Positions 53,252 through 61,512 of a stretch of DNA of 64,000 nt are shown one piece after another. Every line of letters begins with the position of its first letter. Positions within the stretch are counted from its first letter, which is position 1. The notes beneath the pieces are model-generated. The model saw nothing but the letters and a program-made list of their open reading frames with translations. It was not told the origin of the DNA and did no database searches. The stretch lies in the NCBI GenBank assembly GCA_037045355.1, contig JBAOHO010000012.1, forward strand, positions 124,001 through 188,000, given 5' to 3'. The position numbers and the translations under genes are program-made. The stretch comes from Candidatus Nanopelagicales bacterium. Lineage in GTDB: Bacteria; Actinomycetota; Actinomycetes; S36-B12; GCA-2699445.

Positions 53252-55630
53252 TTACGCCACGTAGGCGGCGAGGTGCCGGCCCGTCAACGTCGAGCGATCG
53301 GCCACGAGGTCCGCCGGTGTGCCCTCGAACACGACCCGTCCACCGTCATGACCCGCGCCCGGTCCGAGATCGATGATCCAGTCGGCGTGAGCCATGACCG
53401 CCTGATGGTGTTCGATCACGACAACGGATTTGCCGGAGTCGGCCAGTCGATCCAACAGCCCCAGCAATTGACCCACATCAGCCAGGTGCAGACCCGTGGT
53501 GGGTTCGTCGAGGATGTACACATCACCTTTGTCCGCCATCTGGGTCGCGAGTTTCAGCCGCTGGCGCTCGCCACCGGACAGCGTCGTCAGCGGCTGTCCG
53601 AGCGTGAGGTACCCGAGGCCCACATCGGCGAGTCGATCGAGGATCTTGTGGGCGGCGGGCGTCTTCGCCGCACCGTCGGCGAAGAACTCCTCAGCTTGTG
53701 CGACCGACATCGCCAAGACCTCGGCGATGTTGCGCCCACCGAGGGTGTATTCGAGCACCGACGCTTGAAAGCGTTTGCCGTCGCACTCCTCGCACGTTGA
53801 TTCGACTGTGGCCATCACGCCCAAGTCGGTGAAGATCACTCCCGCTCCGTTGCAGGCGGGACAGGCTCCCTCCGAGTTCGAACTGAACAAGGCAGGTTTC
53901 ACTGCGTTGGTCTTCGCGAACGCCTTGCGGATGGGATCCAGAAGGCCGGTGTACGTGGCCGGATTGCTGCGCCGTGAGCCACGGATCGCGCCCTGGTCGA
54001 TGACGACGACACCCTCTCGGCCCGCCACCGAACTTTGGATCAGCGAACTCTTGCCGGACCCTGCGACTCCCGTCACAACGCACAGCACTCCGAGCGGGAT
54101 GTCGACGTCCACGTCCTTCAGGTTGTGGGTGGAGGCGCCTCTGATCTCCAGGGTCCCGGCTTTGGGGCGGACGGACTCCTTGAGCGTGGCCCGGTCGTCG
54201 AGATGGTGACCCGTGGTGGTGGCACTGGCCCGCAGATCCTCGACCGAGCCTTCGAACACGACCTGACCGCCTGCCGAACCGGCGCCCGGCCCCAGGTCCA
54301 CGACGTGATCCGCGATGGCGATGGTCTCGGGTTTGTGCTCCACCACCAGCACGGTGTTGCCCTTGTCCCGTAACTGCAGCAGCAGGCCATTCATCCGTTC
54401 GATGTCGTGGGGATGCAGTCCGATCGTGGGTTCGTCGAAGACGTAGGTGACGTCGGTCAACGACGACCCCAGGTGCCGGATCATCTTCGTTCGCTGTGCT
54501 TCGCCGCCGGACAGAGTCCCCGCTGGCCGGTCGAGAGACAGGTAGCCCAGACCGATCTCCGCGAACGAGTCGAGCAGGTGCTGCAGGCCCGCGATCAAGG
54601 GCGCCACGGATGGTTCTTCGATGCCCCGCACCCAGTCCGCGAGGTCGCTGATCTGCATGGCGCAAACGTCCGCGATGCTGACGCCGCCGATCAAAGACGA
54701 TCGAGCCTCCCTGCTGAGCCGCGTTCCCTCACAGTCGGGGCAGGTCGTGAACGTGACTGCCCGTTCCACGAAGGCGCGCACATGCGGCTGCAGTGCATCG
54801 ATGTCTTTCGCGAGCATCGACTTCTGAATCTTGGGAATCAGCCCTTCGTACGTGAGATTGATGCCCTCGACCTTGATCTTGGTCGGCTCCCGATAGAGCA
54901 GATCGTGCATCTCCCGCTTGGTGTACTTGTTGATGGGCTTGTCCATGTCGAAGTACCCGCTGCCGCTGAAGATTCGCCCGTACCAGCCGTCCATGCTGTA
55001 TCCGGGAATGGTCAGGGCGCCCTCGCTGAGTGACTTGTTGTCGTCGAACAGGGCCGTGAGATCGAAGTCGTTGACCGCGCCCATACCCTCACACCGCGGG
55101 CACATGCCTCCGAGTCGGTTGAAGGTCGCCTTCTCGGTCTTGGTCTTGCCTCCCTTGTCGACCGTGATGGCGCCGCTGGCAGTGACGGACGGGACATTGA
55201 ACGAGAACGCGTTCGGTGAGCCGATATGTGGTTGGCCGAGCCTGCTGAACAGAATGCGCAGCATGGCGTTGGCGTCGGTCGCGGTGCCGACCGTGGAGCG
55301 CGGGTTCGCCCCCATTCGCTCCTGGTCGACGATGATGGCGGTGGTCAGGCCCTCGAGCCGGTCGACATCGGGTCGGGCCAGGGCGGGCATGAAGCCTTGG
55401 ACGAAGGCACTGTAGGTCTCGTTGATCAGCCGCTGGGACTCCGCGGCGATCGTTCCGAACACCAGTGAACTCTTCCCTGAACCGGAGACGCCGGTGAACA
55501 CCGTGAGCCGCCGCTTGGGGATCTCGACGCTGACGTCCTTCAGGTTGTTCACACGGGCACCTTGGACGCGGATCATGTCGTGGTCGTCGGCGACCGGGAT
55601 CGACGCGGTCCTCGCTTCGGTCGTGCTCAT
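53252..55630 (-). CDS. UvrA-like ABC ATPase (UvrA2/DrrC type)
   Basis: 792 residues, about 150 shorter than UvrA. Two ABC modules: Walker A 'GVSGSGKSSLVFG' with signature 'LSGGEAQRTKMIRHLGSS', and 'GVAGSGKSSLIQS' with 'LSGGERQRLKLATQMADKGD'. CxxC zinc knuckles occur ('MCPRCEGMG', 'TCPDCEGTR', 'ACPACNGAG', 'TCEECDGK'). The shorter form matches class II UvrA proteins, which lack the UvrB-binding region and are linked to drug tolerance (DrrC of the daunorubicin producer) or DNA-damage tolerance. Start ATG 55630 overlaps the acetyltransferase stop (ATGA), and an efflux pump follows, supporting a resistance role over canonical repair. Confidence 0.88.
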   Translation of the reverse strand: MSTTEARTASIPVADDHDMIRVQGARVNNLKDVSVEIPKRRLTVFTGVSGSGKSSLVFGTIAAESQRLINETYSAFVQGFMPALARPDVDRLEGLTTAIIVDQERMGANPRSTVGTATDANAMLRILFSRLGQPHIGSPNAFSFNVPSVTASGAITVDKGGKTKTEKATFNRLGGMCPRCEGMGAVNDFDLTALFDDNKSLSEGALTIPGYSMDGWYGRIFSGSGYFDMDKPINKYTKREMHDLLYREPTKIKVEGINLTYEGLIPKIQKSMLAKDIDALQPHVRAFVERAVTFTTCPDCEGTRLSREARSSLIGGVSIADVCAMQISDLADWVRGIEEPSVAPLIAGLQHLLDSFAEIGLGYLSLDRPAGTLSGGEAQRTKMIRHLGSSLTDVTYVFDEPTIGLHPHDIERMNGLLLQLRDKGNTVLVVEHKPETIAIADHVVDLGPGAGSAGGQVVFEGSVEDLRASATTTGHHLDDRATLKESVRPKAGTLEIRGASTHNLKDVDVDIPLGVLCVVTGVAGSGKSSLIQSSVAGREGVVVIDQGAIRGSRRSNPATYTGLLDPIRKAFAKTNAVKPALFSSNSEGACPACNGAGVIFTDLGVMATVESTCEECDGKRFQASVLEYTLGGRNIAEVLAMSVAQAEEFFADGAAKTPAAHKILDRLADVGLGYLTLGQPLTTLSGGERQRLKLATQMADKGDVYILDEPTTGLHLADVGQLLGLLDRLADSGKSVVVIEHHQAVMAHADWIIDLGPGAGHDGGRVVFEGTPADLVADRSTLTGRHLAAYVA

Positions 55631-56175
55631 GTTGCTGACTCCATCTCCTGGTTGGGGCTGCTATTCCCCGCGCGTCGCGCGAGTCGATAGACAGCGCACA
55701 AGTCCGCACCGAACCGCCGGTCCTCGATGTACTCGAATCCCAGCCGTTCATAGAACCGACGGGCTCCGGTGTTGGACGCCAGCGGGTCCAGAAGGATTCC
55801 GGTCACCTCCGGCTCCGCGAAGCAGCGTTCGATGGCTGCTTGCATCATGATCGTGCCGTATCCGCGCCTGAGGTCGTCGGCCGCTCCGATCCAAATGTCG
55901 ATCGCGCGCAGGTGGGGACCGCAGTCACCCCAGTAGTGCGAGTCCTCGGCCTGTGGGTCGATGATCTGAATGAAACCGATCGGTCGGTTGTCCATTTCGG
56001 CGATCAACTGCTCGCGCCACGGTGGTCGGCGCCCCAACTCCCACTCCCATTCCCAGTCGTCGTTGGGGTCGGATGCGACGACGTGCGGCTGCTCGTCCCA
56101 GTGCCTCAGTGTGGGCAGGTCAGCGATCGTGGCCGGGCGCAAGTGCATACCGGGATCCTGCCTGACACCGATCAT
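55627..56175 (-). CDS. GNAT N-acetyltransferase, AAC(6')-like
   Basis: 182 residues from ATG 56175; ATG 56148 ('MHLRPATIADLPTLRHWDEQ') is a good alternative that matches family starts better. 'PIGFIQIIDPQAEDSHYWGD' and 'IDIWIGAADDLRRGYGTIMM' (acetyl-CoA binding Q/RxxGxG/A), then 'LDPLASNTGARRFYERLGFE', resemble aminoglycoside 6'-N-acetyltransferases of the AAC(6')-Ib kind. It may acetylate an amino group on an antibiotic or another small amine. Stop overlaps the UvrA-like start, so the two are translationally coupled. Confidence 0.82.
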   Translation of the reverse strand: MIGVRQDPGMHLRPATIADLPTLRHWDEQPHVVASDPNDDWEWEWELGRRPPWREQLIAEMDNRPIGFIQIIDPQAEDSHYWGDCGPHLRAIDIWIGAADDLRRGYGTIMMQAAIERCFAEPEVTGILLDPLASNTGARRFYERLGFEYIEDRRFGADLCAVYRLARRAGNSSPNQEMESAT

Positions 56176-56321
56176 CGAGTCACATCCGATCCGGACGCAG
56201 CTTCAGCGCCGGAACCGGAGTTGCCGTGGCAGGGCTTGATTCGTCTTCCCCGATTGCCGATATCCCTACTGATGCGGTCGCGGGACCGGGCGGCTGCTGT
56301 CCACCCGGAAAGGGATGAGCC

Positions 56322-57365
56322 ATGATGATGCGCAGATGGCTCGCTGTCGCCGTAGCCACAGTCCTCATCCCAGGAGTGATGTCGGTGTCCAGTGCTACCG
56401 CCGGTGCCGAAGGCGTCGCTTCACCCCGCCCGGCCCGGGCAACGACTGCTGCCGATGCTCCCGTCAGGGTGTGGGAGTGGCGACCTCCGGACTCGAACTG
56501 GGCCGACCTCATGGCGGGGCTCTCCGGTGCTGCGACCGTCGGTGCCACCCACGTGACGATCGACTTGACCCGACTCGTGGACATCAGCGAGATCCCCGAC
56601 CCTGCGAAGCGAACGGGCGCGGATGAAGCGTTTCGTCAACGGCTGGTCGACTACACCACGGCTGCCGCCGCTCGCGGCATGACCGTGTCAGCCGTTGTCG
56701 GTACCCCGGCGTGGGCTGCAGCGAACTCGCGGTACCTCGCGGGGACCGTCACCGGCTGGGTCCGGCGATTCAACGCCTCACAGCCGCGTGCCCAGCGCCT
56801 GACCGCCCTCGAGGTCGACGTGGAGCCCTGGGTGACGCCGCAGTGGCAGTCCAACGCCCAGCGCTTGCTCGTCATCGAGTGGCTGAGGTTCATCGACCAG
56901 ATGCGGACCGAACAGCGCGCCTTGCCCGCCGCGGAGCAGATTCCACTGCGTGTCGACGTGCCGTTCTGGTTCGACGGGTCCGGAACTCCGGCCTCGGTCA
57001 GGTACGGCGGCAAGACCATGTCGGCCACCGACCACGTCCTGCGCTTGCTGGACTACCGCGGGGCCTCGGGGAATGCGGTTGTTGTGATGGCGTATCGGGA
57101 CACGGTGACGGGAGCGAACGGTTCCGCTGCGCTGGTGGCAGCGGAGTTCGCGGCTGCGGCCCGGCGTGGTGGCCGCGTTGCGGTGGTGATCGGCCAGGAC
57201 ACCGCGCCGACAGACACAGAGCCGGAATGGGTGACGTTCGCCGAGGAGGGTCGGACGCAACTGCTGGCGGCCATGGATGAGCTGTCGGGACGGTTCGGGC
57301 ACGAAGCGGCATTCGCCGGCTTCAGCGTCAATCACGCCCACCATTTGGCCACCTGGTTGCCCTGA
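56322..57365 (+). CDS. Secreted protein with predicted TIM-barrel-like fold, unknown function
   Basis: 347 residues from ATG 56322 (GGAAAGG upstream). A signal peptide covers residues 1-29 ('MMMRRWLAVAVATVLIPGVM' then Ala-rich cleavage). The mature protein starts with 'VRVWEWRPPDSNWADLMAGL' and shows alternating strands and helices, with 'LTALEVDVEPWVTPQW' (about 165) and 'VVVMAYRDTVTGANG' (about 250), an arrangement seen in GH-like barrels where the Asp/Glu of DxDxE-type strands are catalytic. I do not recognise a specific family and assign no activity. Divergent from the acetyltransferase, about 147 bp apart; not obviously part of an operon. Confidence 0.75.
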   Translation: MMMRRWLAVAVATVLIPGVMSVSSATAGAEGVASPRPARATTAADAPVRVWEWRPPDSNWADLMAGLSGAATVGATHVTIDLTRLVDISEIPDPAKRTGADEAFRQRLVDYTTAAAARGMTVSAVVGTPAWAAANSRYLAGTVTGWVRRFNASQPRAQRLTALEVDVEPWVTPQWQSNAQRLLVIEWLRFIDQMRTEQRALPAAEQIPLRVDVPFWFDGSGTPASVRYGGKTMSATDHVLRLLDYRGASGNAVVVMAYRDTVTGANGSAALVAAEFAAAARRGGRVAVVIGQDTAPTDTEPEWVTFAEEGRTQLLAAMDELSGRFGHEAAFAGFSVNHAHHLATWLP

Positions 57366-57550
57366 GCGGCTGCCAATTCGAGTCAGCCGTGTCTCGTCGG
57401 GCATCGGTGGGACCCCAGAGAGGCGACTTCGACGACTGGGCGCGATGAGCCTCTCGCACCCGGTCCGCCGAGATGCGGACTGTGGCAGGAGGGGTCACCA
57501 TGGTGCGATTCCGCGGGAGACTCCTTCGAGGAGCGACTCGTGGCCAGGTG

Positions 57551-57630
57551 AGCGGTAGATGGCTTGGGTCACCGGGAGATGGCCCGTGTGACCGGGGGGT
57601 GGTTGATGTGACCGGGAGGTGGTTGGTGTG
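57551..57630 (+). repeat. 20-bp tandem repeat, four units, carrying a ribosome-binding site and start codon
   Basis: Units start at 57551, 57571, 57591 and 57611; the last two (ACCGGGRGGTGGTTGRTGTG) differ by two bases, the earlier ones are more decayed. Each late unit contains GGGRGG followed 5 nt later by GTG, and the GTG of the last unit (57628-57630) is the likely start of the next gene. The 185 bp before the array (57366-57550) show nothing I recognise. Confidence 0.85.
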
Positions 57631-57903
57631 ATCGGAATGGGAATGGCGATGCTGGCGCTGGTGATGGTGCCCCTGGGGTTCGGCTTGGCGTGGTGGCTGG
57701 TCCAGCGCCTCGACCGACAGGCCGAGCGTCAGTTCCCCGATAGCCGGCCGGCGACGGCCTTCCCGGCTCTGGGACCCGCGGGGCATCCCTCGTCCTTGCC
57801 GGCACGCGATACTCCGTTGGACGCAGCACCGGCGGAGGTCATCGCCGCGGTGGCTCAGCGTACCTCGGGGGGCCCGGGCCGTCCCGACGGTGGATCGGTG
57901 TGA
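57628..57903 (+). CDS. Small single-pass membrane protein, unknown
   Basis: 91 residues from GTG 57628, with GGGAGG 8-14 nt upstream inside the 20-bp repeat; GTG 57619 is in frame too. The N-terminus is one membrane helix ('IGMGMAMLALVMVPLGFGLA', then WWLVQRLDRQAERQ), the rest a soluble Pro/Ala-rich tail. No family recognised. It converges with the moaD gene 66 bp further on. The open frame and hydrophobic start make a real gene likely but not certain. Confidence 0.55.
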   Translation: MIGMGMAMLALVMVPLGFGLAWWLVQRLDRQAERQFPDSRPATAFPALGPAGHPSSLPARDTPLDAAPAEVIAAVAQRTSGGPGRPDGGSV

Positions 57904-57969
57904 CGCGCCTCTGGCAGTAAGTCGGACCAGATGTGCGTGGGGCTTGTCGAACCCCTTCCTGAAGGTCAG

Positions 57970-58215
57970 TCACCCACCCGCGAACGGGGGCAGTAGCTCC
58001 ACCTCACAATCGGCGGGCAGCGGATCGGTGGCTTCCAAGCGGCGACCGTCGCACAGCAGCGTGGAGACCTCCATGATGTTGACCAGCCGCGCCCCGAACT
58101 GCTCCCCCAACCGGACCCGAAGTTCGCTGACGTCGCGGGCAGCGACGACCGCAGTGCCCGTGCCGGCTGCCTCACGGGCACCGGCATAGAACTGCACGGT
58201 GACCAGAGCGGACAT
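57970..58215 (-). CDS. moaD: Molybdopterin synthase small subunit MoaD
   Basis: 81 residues from ATG 58215 with the ubiquitin-like fold: 'VTVQFYAGAREAAGTGTAVV' at the start, 'EVELLPPFAGG' at the end. The terminal Gly-Gly is the site thiocarboxylated to carry sulfur to molybdopterin. The partner MoaE is the C-terminal half of the fusion at 59233. It follows moaA by a single base. Confidence 0.93.
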   Translation of the reverse strand: MSALVTVQFYAGAREAAGTGTAVVAARDVSELRVRLGEQFGARLVNIMEVSTLLCDGRRLEATDPLPADCEVELLPPFAGG

Positions 58216-58216
58216 C

Positions 58217-59236
58217 TCAGCCACCGATCGCCGACATGGGGCGCCGCGGTTGCATGAACCCGGGGTCGTCGATGCCGTGTCCCGCGGCCTTCCCCGCCAC
58301 GTCCAAGCGCATGAGTTCGGCCAGGGTGGCGTCGCTCGCCCCTGCCCGCAGCGGTCCGCGCAGGTCGGTCTCATGCCGCGCGAAGAGGCACGAACGCCAT
58401 TGCCCATCCGACGTGATCCGGACGCGGTCACAGTCGCCGCAGAACGGGCGGGTGACGGAACCGATGATTCCCACGGCCTGTGGCCCCCCGTTGACCAGCC
58501 AGCGCTCGGCAGGAGCCGAGCCGCGGTCCTCCTCCGGAGTCAGATCGAAGCCACCGGCCGTCAGTAGATCGAGGATCTCGGCGGCGGTGACCATGCGGCT
58601 GCGATCCCATGAATGCTGGGGGTCCAGCGGCATCTGTTCGATGAAGCGCAGCTGAAGTCCCTCTGCCAAGGCCCACTGGAGCATGGTGGGGGCCTCGTCG
58701 TCGTTGACGCCGCGCATCAGGACCGTGTTGATCTTGACCGGGTCGAGTCCGGCGGCCTTGGCAGCGGCGATCCCGGCGAGGGTGTCGACCAGCCGATCGC
58801 GCAGCGTGAGGGTGCGGAACCGCTCACGATCCATGGTGTCCAGGCTGATGTTGACCCGTCGCAGGCCCGCGTCCGCCAGGGGCGCCGCCAGGCCGGGGAG
58901 CCGAAGCCCATTCGTGGTCAACGAGACCTCAGGGGGGTTGGGCAACGCGGTGATGGCAGCCACGACATCGACGACGTCGGGACGCAGGAGTGGTTCACCG
59001 CCGGTCAGTCGGACGGTGCCGATACCGTGCTCGACACTGATCCGCACTATGCGGAGCAGTTCATCGGTGGTCAGCTGATCGGGTCCGGCGATCCATTCCA
59101 TGCCGGTGGCCGGCATGCAGTAGGTGCAGCGCAACGAACACCGGTCGGTCAACGAGACTCGCAGGTCACGGTGCACCCGACCGAAGGTGTCACGCAACTC
59201 CCGCCCGGAGGTGTCCGAAGAGTACGACATGGTCAT
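58217..59236 (-). CDS. moaA: GTP 3',8-cyclase MoaA (radical SAM)
   Basis: 339 residues from ATG 59236, which overlaps the upstream stop (ATGA); an in-frame ATG at 59251 is less likely. The radical-SAM cluster is 'SLRCTYCMPATGM' with its first Cys in 'LTDRCSLRC'; the C-terminal GTP-binding cluster is 'PFCGDCDRVRITSDGQWRSC'. It ends 'PMSAIGG', the conserved Gly-Gly tail needed for activity. It converts GTP to 3',8-cH2GTP, which MoaC turns into cyclic pyranopterin. Part of the operon moaC-moaBE-moaA-moaD. Confidence 0.95.
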   Translation of the reverse strand: MTMSYSSDTSGRELRDTFGRVHRDLRVSLTDRCSLRCTYCMPATGMEWIAGPDQLTTDELLRIVRISVEHGIGTVRLTGGEPLLRPDVVDVVAAITALPNPPEVSLTTNGLRLPGLAAPLADAGLRRVNISLDTMDRERFRTLTLRDRLVDTLAGIAAAKAAGLDPVKINTVLMRGVNDDEAPTMLQWALAEGLQLRFIEQMPLDPQHSWDRSRMVTAAEILDLLTAGGFDLTPEEDRGSAPAERWLVNGGPQAVGIIGSVTRPFCGDCDRVRITSDGQWRSCLFARHETDLRGPLRAGASDATLAELMRLDVAGKAAGHGIDDPGFMQPRRPMSAIGG

Positions 59237-60174
59237 GGACAGTTCACCCACTCACTGGTGCCGTCGGCGAAGGTCTGGTGTTTCCAGATCGGCAGCCTCT
59301 CTTTGGCAGTGTCAACCACCCACGAACAGGCGGCAAACGCTTCGTCGCGGTGGGCTGCCGCCACCGCGACGAAGAAGGCGAGATCACCGATGGCGAGATT
59401 CCCCACCCGGTGTCGCGCGGTCGCAGCCAGGACCCCGGGGTGGCCGGCGGCCTCCGCAACTGTGCGACGCAACACCTCATCGGCCTGGCGGTGCCCCTCG
59501 TAGGTCAGGGCGGTGACCGTGCGGTCATGGTCGTGGTCGCGCACCCGGCCCTCGAACGTGACCACGGCACCGGCATCGGACCGGTACACCTCAGCGGTGA
59601 TGACCAGGGGGTCGAGGTGATCGGCGGTGACCCATTCGCCGACGGTCCGCAGCGGCTCGGAGAAGGCTCGTTCTCGCAACGCCGCGGGAGGGGGGGTGGC
59701 GTGGCCCCCGCCCGACATCATGTCGAGGGCGTGGTCGACCAGCGGCTCGAGGACGGCCCACCCGTCGCGCACACCGCCGGGGCTGCCGGGTAGGGCGATC
59801 ACCAACGCCCGTTCCAGCGTCCAGGCACCGGTACGGGACAGGTCAGCCGTGGGGACGGACGCCCGCGACGCTGCCCGGAACGCCTCCCCGATGCCGGGCA
59901 CAGGGCGCGCGCCCAGAGCGACGATCGCCTCAGGTGTGACGTCCCGTGGTCCCAGACCGGTCCCGCCGGTGCAGACCACGAGCTGGGCTCCCGCTGCCAC
60001 GGCACCCGACACGGCCACACCGATGTCCCCGACGTTGTCGGGGACGACTGCCAGGGTGGGGTCGTCGTATCCGGCCGCCACCAACAGCTCGACCACGAGT
60101 GGTCCGGAACGATCCTGGTCGGGGTCCCGACTCGACGTGTCCGAGCACGTGATGACGGCGGCGGGCACAGTCAT
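59233..60174 (-). CDS. MoaB/MogA-MoaE fusion protein
   Basis: 313 residues from ATG 60174. Residues 1-165 are a MoaB/MogA domain: 'AAVITCSDTSSRDPDQDRSG', 'LVVCTGGTGLGPRDVTPEAI' and 'IALPGSPGGVRDGWAVLEPL', which adenylylates molybdopterin. Residues about 185-313 are MoaE, the large subunit of molybdopterin synthase: 'AGAVVTFEGRVRDHDHDRTV', 'LTYEGHRQADEVLRR', 'RHRVGNLAIGDLAFFVAVAA' and the catalytic Lys in 'LPIWKHQTFADGTSEWVN'. The two act at successive steps, so fusion may channel the intermediate. Overlaps moaC by ATGA and moaA by ATGA. Confidence 0.92.
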   Translation of the reverse strand: MTVPAAVITCSDTSSRDPDQDRSGPLVVELLVAAGYDDPTLAVVPDNVGDIGVAVSGAVAAGAQLVVCTGGTGLGPRDVTPEAIVALGARPVPGIGEAFRAASRASVPTADLSRTGAWTLERALVIALPGSPGGVRDGWAVLEPLVDHALDMMSGGGHATPPPAALRERAFSEPLRTVGEWVTADHLDPLVITAEVYRSDAGAVVTFEGRVRDHDHDRTVTALTYEGHRQADEVLRRTVAEAAGHPGVLAATARHRVGNLAIGDLAFFVAVAAAHRDEAFAACSWVVDTAKERLPIWKHQTFADGTSEWVNCP

Positions 60175-60632
60175 CGTGTCCAGTCCCCGGAGCGGCCACC
60201 GCTCTTGGTCTGCACACGGATGTCGGTGATGGTTGCTGCGGGGTCCAGCGACTTCGTCATGTCGACGATGGTGAGGGCCGCCACGGATACCGCCGTCAGC
60301 GCCTCCATCTCGACGCCCGTCCGGTCGGCAGTGCGCACTGTGGCTGTGATCCGCACCGTCATCTCGTCGACTGTCAGATCCACCGTGATGCCATGAATCG
60401 CGATGGGGTGGCACATCGGAATCAACTCGGGCGTACGTTTCGCCGCCATGATCCCCGCGATCCGTGCGGTGGCCAACACATCGCCCTTCGCCACACGGCC
60501 GGCAGAGATGGCATCCGCCGCCTGCGTGCGTACGACACCGGTCGCCACCGCCGTGCGCACCGTCACCTCGCGTTCGGCGACGTCTACCATGCGCGCCTCG
60601 CCTCGGTCGTTCACATGACTGAGTCCGCTCAC
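60171..60632 (-). CDS. moaC: Cyclic pyranopterin monophosphate synthase MoaC
   Basis: 153 residues from GTG 60632, with AGGAGC upstream. 'SHVNDRGEARMVDVAEREVT', 'GDVLATARIAGIMAAKRTPE' and 'IPMCHPIAIHGITVD' are family motifs, and the catalytic Lys-Asp region is 'TADRTGVEMEALTAVSVAAL' and 'DMTKSLDP'. It forms cyclic pyranopterin monophosphate from the MoaA product. First gene of the minus-strand Moco operon, diverging from mobA across 29 bp. Confidence 0.95.
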   Translation of the reverse strand: MSGLSHVNDRGEARMVDVAEREVTVRTAVATGVVRTQAADAISAGRVAKGDVLATARIAGIMAAKRTPELIPMCHPIAIHGITVDLTVDEMTVRITATVRTADRTGVEMEALTAVSVAALTIVDMTKSLDPAATITDIRVQTKSGGRSGDWTR

Positions 60633-60661
60633 GTCAGCTCCTGGTCGCCTAGGGTTCGAAC

Positions 60662-61508
60662 GTGACCATGTCCGAACCGCCTGGGTGGTCTGTGCTCATT
60701 CTGACCGGTGGGGCGTCGCGCCGGATGGGCGAGGACAAAGCGGCCCTCACGGTGGCGGGCACGACCCTGCTGGCGCGGCTCGTACGCTGTGTACCGCGCC
60801 GATATCCCCGCGGTCGTGGTCGGCCCCGATCCGGGCGTGTTGCCGCGAGCCGTGACAGTGACCCGTGAGGAACCCCACGGGGGTGGTCCCGCCGCCGGAA
60901 TAGTGGCGGGTTTGGGCGTGGTCGCGACCCCTGTCGTGGTCGTCACGGCCGTGGACCTGCCGTTCGCCGGTCCCGCGCTGGAGCGCCTCGCCCGGCTCAT
61001 GACGACCGCGGACACGGACATCGACGCGATCGTTCCGATGGCCGATGGGCACTGCCAACCGTTGTGCGCTGCGTACCGCACGGAAGCCCTTGCCCGTGCG
61101 GCCGCAGCCCTCGGTGCCCCTGACGGCAGATCGGTGCGCGAGTTGCTCGCTCAACTGAGCATCGAATCCCCGCTCTGGTCGGCGGAGGAACTGCGTGATG
61201 TCGACAACCCGGGGGACCTTGCCGCCGCGCGCGCCGTTGCCACGCGGCAGGCGGCCATAATGACCCCGACGAAGGAGGACTTCATGCAGGAGTGGGTACA
61301 AGCGGTGGCGGCTCGACTCGAGGTACCGGGGGATGTGGACATCGACCTGCTGCTCGATGTCGCCAAGGATGCCGCCCACAAGGTGCAGCGCCCCGCAGCC
61401 CCGGTCACCACGTATCTGATCGGGCTGGCGGTCGCCGGCGGAATGGAGCCTCAACTCGCGGCCGACCGGGTCAAGGAACTCGCGGGCGACTGGCCGAAGC
61501 AGGACTGA
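60662..61508 (+). CDS. mobA: Molybdenum cofactor guanylyltransferase MobA with C-terminal DUF6457 (frameshifted near 60788)
   Basis: First frame from GTG 60662: 'WSVLILTGGASRRMGEDKAA', the nucleotide-binding loop of MobA. Second frame continues 'IPAVVVGPDPGVLPRAVTVT', 'VVVTAVDLPFAGPALERLAR' and 'DAIVPMADGHCQPLCAAYRT'; dropping one T at about 60788 joins them. MobA links GMP to molybdopterin to make the MGD cofactor used by nitrate reductases. The C-terminal 75 residues are a DUF6457-like helical domain that may also be translated separately from 61284. TAGGGT (60650-60655) 6 nt before the GTG suggests a leaderless mRNA. Confidence 0.83.
61284..61508 (+). CDS. DUF6457-like domain, possible independent product
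   Basis: 74 residues from ATG 61284 ('MQEWVQAVAARLEVPGDVDI'), in frame with the mobA reading and without a stop between them. AAGGAGG sits exactly 5 nt upstream of this ATG, one of the best ribosome-binding sites in the window. 'DLLLDVAKDAAHKVQRPAAP' and 'YLIGLAVAGGMEPQLAADRV' are typical of the small DUF6457 protein encoded next to mobA or moeA in actinobacteria. So the domain may be made both as a fusion tail and as a free protein. Stop 61508 is 4 bp before moeA. Confidence 0.65.
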   Translation: MQEWVQAVAARLEVPGDVDIDLLLDVAKDAAHKVQRPAAPVTTYLIGLAVAGGMEPQLAADRVKELAGDWPKQD

Positions 61509-61512
61509 CCCG

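Noticed and set aside
11530..60790. Programmed +1 frameshifting as the cause of the many split genes
   Set aside because: Sites share no slippery codon or downstream structure, affect unrelated genes, and include rplI; insertion errors explain them better.
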